DNA of 9,000 nt from Dehalococcoidia bacterium (GTDB lineage: Bacteria > Chloroflexota > Dehalococcoidia > Lucifugimonadales > JAGWBF01), in NCBI GenBank assembly GCA_021296025.1, contig JAGWBF010000061.1:1-9000 (forward strand), given 5' to 3'. Below are positions 6,560 to 9,000 of the stretch, one piece after another. The position numbers and the translations under genes are program-made. The number at the start of each line of letters is the position of its first letter. The first letter of the stretch is position 1. Below the pieces are notes generated by a model, which worked only from the letters and a program-made list of their open reading frames with translations, made no database searches and had not been told where the DNA came from.

Positions 6560-6566
6560 CTCCTTA
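6560..6566 (-). promoter_or_regulatory. TAAGGAG: permease stop fused to TPR-gene ribosome binding site
   Basis: Read on the - strand, TAAGGAG contains the permease stop TAA (6566-6564) and the purine-rich AAGGAG (6565-6560). It lies 12 bases before the ATG at 6547, at the long end of the usable range. Confidence 0.55.
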
Positions 6567-8192
6567 CCCGGGTTGCCGCCCTCTAAGAACAAGAAATCCC
6601 ATAGGCACCGACGACACCAGCACTAGCAGAAGGGCCGCAACCGCGGCCTGGGCGAACATCGCTTCGGTGGCAGCCGACCACACAGATGTGGCCAGTGTGG
6701 TGAAACCCAGAGGCCCCAGTATGAGCGTGGCGGGAAGTTCTTTCATAGTTAGTAGGAAAGCAAGGGCAGCCCCGGCAAAAATGCCTGACCTTAGTAAAGG
6801 TATGGTTATGATACAGAAGGCACGCACCGGAGAAGAACCCAATCCGCGTGCAGCTTCTTCCAACTTTGGGCTTATCTGGAGCAGGGAAGCCCGGATGCTC
6901 CCCAGGGCGGATGGCAGGAACAGCACCACATAGGCGAACACCAAAAGCAGCAAGCTCTGGTAGAGAGGCGATGCGTAGTTGGAAGCGAAGAACACCAGCG
7001 CCAGGGCGATGGTGATACCCGGCAGCGCAAAGCCCACGTAGCTCAATCGCTCGATCACGTTGGCAACCAAGCTGGGATAGCGCACCACCATAATGGCTAC
7101 CGGCAAGGCGGCGAGAGCGATGGCTGCGGCCGACAGGCTGGAAACGTAGAAGGAGCTCCAGGCCGCCCCCCAAACGAAGGACATGGATTCCTCGGAGGAG
7201 AATCCCCGCACAACCCAGTACAGCAGTATGGCAACGGGAATCGCCAGGGATGCCAGGACGACTACGGCGCAGTACCCCATGGCCGGCCATCGCCATCTGC
7301 CCAGGGGCACAAAAGGAGCCGGCCTGTCCGGCCCGGGGGTGCTGTCGAAGTACTTGAACCGGGCCCGAGTCCCCGCCTCGGTTACTATGATGAGAAGGGC
7401 CAGCACCACCAGTGCCATGGAAAGGGCGGCGGCAATCGTGCGGTCCAGGGCCGAATCGTACTGGATGAATATGGCGGCGGTGAAAGTCTCATACTGCAAG
7501 AGGGATACGGCGCCAAAGTCGCTCAGCGTGTAGAGCCCCACCAGCAGGGCGCCGGCGGCTATGCTGGGCTTGAGCTGGGGCAGGATAACCTCGAAGAAGG
7601 TGCGCCATCGGCTGCTCCCCAGGTTCCGGGATGCTTCTTCCAGGGATGCGTCCAGCTTCCCCAGCCCCGCACTCACTGTCAGCAGCACGTAGGGGTAGCT
7701 CAGCAGGGTCAGGGTCAGGAGAGCCCCTGGGAAGCCGTAGATATCAGGCAGGCGCTCCACCGCAAAGGCCCATTCCAGGGCCTGCTGCAGCATCCCCCTA
7801 GGTCCCAGGGCTACGATGACGAGAAATGCCCCAATATAGCTGGGGATCACAATAGGCAGGCTCACCAGGATGGACCAGACTCTTCGGAAAGGCAGGTCCG
7901 TACGGACCGTGAGCCAGGCAAGGGGTACCGCTATAACAACACATGCGGCGGACACCGTTCCCACCAGCAGCAGCGACCTGAGGAGAATCTCCAGGGTGCG
8001 GGAGCGAAACAGCAGCTCCCACGTCTCAGAACCAGCCCCAAGAGTACGAATCGCGAGGTACAAGATAGGCAGGGCCATGCCCAATGCCACAAGCGTTGCC
8101 GGTGCGCCGATGGCGAGCGGTGGTATGGCGCCGCCCATTATGCTCGCCCGTAAGTTCAGGACCCTTGGTGCAGAGGCCGGATTCCCCTTCAT
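6564..8192 (-). CDS. fbpB: Fused two-domain ABC permease, iron(III) FbpB type
   Basis: A 542-residue inner-membrane permease of the binding-protein-dependent type. Two homologous halves sit in one chain, the layout of ferric iron FbpB/SfuB/AfuB permeases. About twelve hydrophobic segments are visible. Each half carries the EAA loop that docks the ATPase: EEASRNLGSSRWRTFFEVIL (185-204) and, from 445, EEAARGLGSSPVRAF. A hydrophilic stretch (about 274-300) joins the halves. Start choice: ATG 8192 is preceded by AAGGA (8201-8197) and lies 7 bases after the stop of the binding-protein gene; the longer frame to 8249 would overlap that gene by 50 bases and adds non-family residues. The binding protein upstream supports iron or a similar metal as substrate. 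No ATPase gene is visible, so it must be supplied from elsewhere or lie outside the window. Confidence 0.92.
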   Translation of the reverse strand: MKGNPASAPRVLNLRASIMGGAIPPLAIGAPATLVALGMALPILYLAIRTLGAGSETWELLFRSRTLEILLRSLLLVGTVSAACVVIAVPLAWLTVRTDLPFRRVWSILVSLPIVIPSYIGAFLVIVALGPRGMLQQALEWAFAVERLPDIYGFPGALLTLTLLSYPYVLLTVSAGLGKLDASLEEASRNLGSSRWRTFFEVILPQLKPSIAAGALLVGLYTLSDFGAVSLLQYETFTAAIFIQYDSALDRTIAAALSMALVVLALLIIVTEAGTRARFKYFDSTPGPDRPAPFVPLGRWRWPAMGYCAVVVLASLAIPVAILLYWVVRGFSSEESMSFVWGAAWSSFYVSSLSAAAIALAALPVAIMVVRYPSLVANVIERLSYVGFALPGITIALALVFFASNYASPLYQSLLLLVFAYVVLFLPSALGSIRASLLQISPKLEEAARGLGSSPVRAFCIITIPLLRSGIFAGAALAFLLTMKELPATLILGPLGFTTLATSVWSAATEAMFAQAAVAALLLVLVSSVPMGFLVLRGRQPG

Positions 8193-8196
8193 ACGG

Positions 8197-8202
8197 TCCT
8201 TA
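8197..8202 (-). promoter_or_regulatory. TAAGGA: binding-protein stop fused to permease ribosome binding site
   Basis: On the - strand the binding-protein stop TAA (8202-8200) overlaps AAGGA (8201-8197), four bases before the permease ATG at 8192. This decides the permease start and implies translational coupling of the two genes. Confidence 0.65.
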
Positions 8203-9000
8203 CGGCAGTATTCCCGTTTCCCTGAGCAGGTCCAAGGTTCCCTGGGCATCGGACAGGTCGCTCAGGTCGATGTCCGGCGGATTTAGCTCGTCCAGGGGCA
8301 GCAGGCCTTCTTGGTCAGGATGCACTCCAACAAGGGGATACTCGAAGGTCTCTTCCGCGAAATACTTCTGGGTCTCGGCGCTGAGCAGGAACCTGATTAA
8401 TCTCTCTCCCTGTTCCCTATTGTCAGAGGTGCGCAGGACCCCTGCTCCGGCCGTCAACAGCAGCGCCCCTGGGTCCCCATTGCCGATGTAATGGTTTCTG
8501 GCGCCGAAGCCGTCGCCCTCCGATTCCAGGAAGCGATGCAGGTAATAGTGATTAACGAAACCTACATCTATCTCGCCATTGGCCGCAGCCTGGACAGTTG
8601 TAGTGTTGTTGGGGTACGAGCGCGGTTCATTTGCCTGGATTCCCTCCAGCCATTTGCGGGTCTCATCATCGCCTAGAACTACACGCATTCCGGTGACAAA
8701 TGCCTGGAAGGAGGCGTTTTGGGGAGGCCAGCCGATGCGCTCCTTCCATATCGGGTCCGTGAACCCCAGGATCGAATCTGGCAGATCTATTTCGGGGTTG
8801 ATATTATCGGTATTGTAAACCACAGTCCTGGCCCTGCCCGACGTACCTACCCATTCCCCATCTCCTGCACGGTATTTCTCATCTACCATGCTCAGAATGT
8901 CGTCGGGCAAGACGGCCAGCTTGCCTTCCGAGGACAGGACCCCCAGAAAGCCCGGGTCTTGCAAGAACACCACATCGGCGGGGGAGCCGTCTCCCTCCTC
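8200..9000 (-). CDS. fbpA: Iron-type periplasmic binding protein (FbpA-like), 5' end missing
   Basis: The last 266 residues of an extracellular solute-binding protein are present. The frame stays open to the right edge (first visible residues EEGDGSPAD), so the start, signal peptide and N-terminal lobe lie outside. A GTG at 8973 is internal, not the start. Family-typical stretches are SPADVVFLQDPGFLG, YRAGDGEWVGTSGRARTVVYNTD, DLPDSI, RIGWPPQNASFQAFVTGMR, YPNNTT and VNHYYL. The adjacent tyrosines of NHYY (bases 8542-8553) match the twin-tyrosine iron ligands of FbpA-type proteins. The protein would capture Fe(III) outside the cytoplasmic membrane and deliver it to the permease encoded 7 bases downstream. 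Family assignment is strong; iron as substrate is inferred from the tyrosine pair and the permease type. Confidence 0.92.
   Translation of the reverse strand, partial: EEGDGSPADVVFLQDPGFLGVLSSEGKLAVLPDDILSMVDEKYRAGDGEWVGTSGRARTVVYNTDNINPEIDLPDSILGFTDPIWKERIGWPPQNASFQAFVTGMRVVLGDDETRKWLEGIQANEPRSYPNNTTTVQAAANGEIDVGFVNHYYLHRFLESEGDGFGARNHYIGNGDPGALLLTAGAGVLRTSDNREQGERLIRFLLSAETQKYFAEETFEYPLVGVHPDQEGLLPLDELNPPDIDLSDLSDAQGTLDLLRETGILP

Noticed and set aside
6193..6592. Longer start of the TPR protein at 6592
   Set aside because: It would overlap the permease end by 29 bases and puts 15 unremarkable residues before the zinc ribbon; the ATG at 6547 fits better.
6583..7296. A 237-codon open frame on the - strand inside the permease gene
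   Set aside because: It is a shifted-frame shadow of the permease; its composition is unlike a folded protein and the permease frame is conserved throughout.
8193..8249. Longer start of the permease at 8249
   Set aside because: It would overlap the binding-protein gene by 50 bases; the ATG at 8192 has a ribosome binding site and gives a normal permease N-terminus.
7870..8491. Open frames on the + strand opposite the transporter genes
   Set aside because: They are antisense to two clear family members and have no recognisable domain.

Overview
The window looks like ordinary bacterial chromosome with moderately high GC. It is densely coded, with short gaps and no phage, IS, CRISPR, rRNA or tRNA signal. 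Gene content and protein style (a MoxR / DUF58 / TgpA-like transglutaminase trio, a periplasmic iron-type ABC transporter, a zinc-ribbon TPR protein) would fit an uncultivated Chloroflexota-type lineage such as SAR202 or Dehalococcoidia. That placement is an inference from general resemblance; no marker gene is present to confirm it.

The left part (about 74-5618) is read on the + strand. A small cupin protein of cysteine-dioxygenase type (74-658) comes first. After a 73-base gap with a possible weak hairpin comes a three-gene cluster: a MoxR-family AAA+ ATPase with a TTG start (732-1730), a membrane-anchored DUF58 protein (1780-2979), and a TgpA-like membrane transglutaminase (2979-5618). In this widespread arrangement MoxR is thought to act as a chaperone-like ATPase on the VWA-like DUF58 protein and the membrane transglutaminase. 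The main anomaly lies here: a single in-frame TGA at 3825-3827 divides the transglutaminase gene. The N-terminal membrane domain (2979-3827) and the catalytic half (3873-5618) are in the same frame, and the 15 codons between the TGA and the GTG at 3873 read as continuous family-like protein. This is a nonsense mutation, a sequencing error, or a true split or read-through gene.

The right part (5615-9000) is read on the - strand. In transcription order it holds a 5'-truncated iron-type periplasmic binding protein (FbpA-like, 9000-8200), its fused two-domain permease (FbpB-like, 8192-6564), and a zinc-ribbon protein with seven uniform TPR units (6547-5615). The gaps are 7 and 16 bases, so these three are probably one operon. 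No transporter ATPase is seen in the window.

The two gene blocks converge tail to tail. The transglutaminase stop and the TPR-gene stop are the two strands of one CTAG, which sits in the centre of a perfect 12-base palindrome (5611-5622). There is thus no intergenic space between the two opposing operons.
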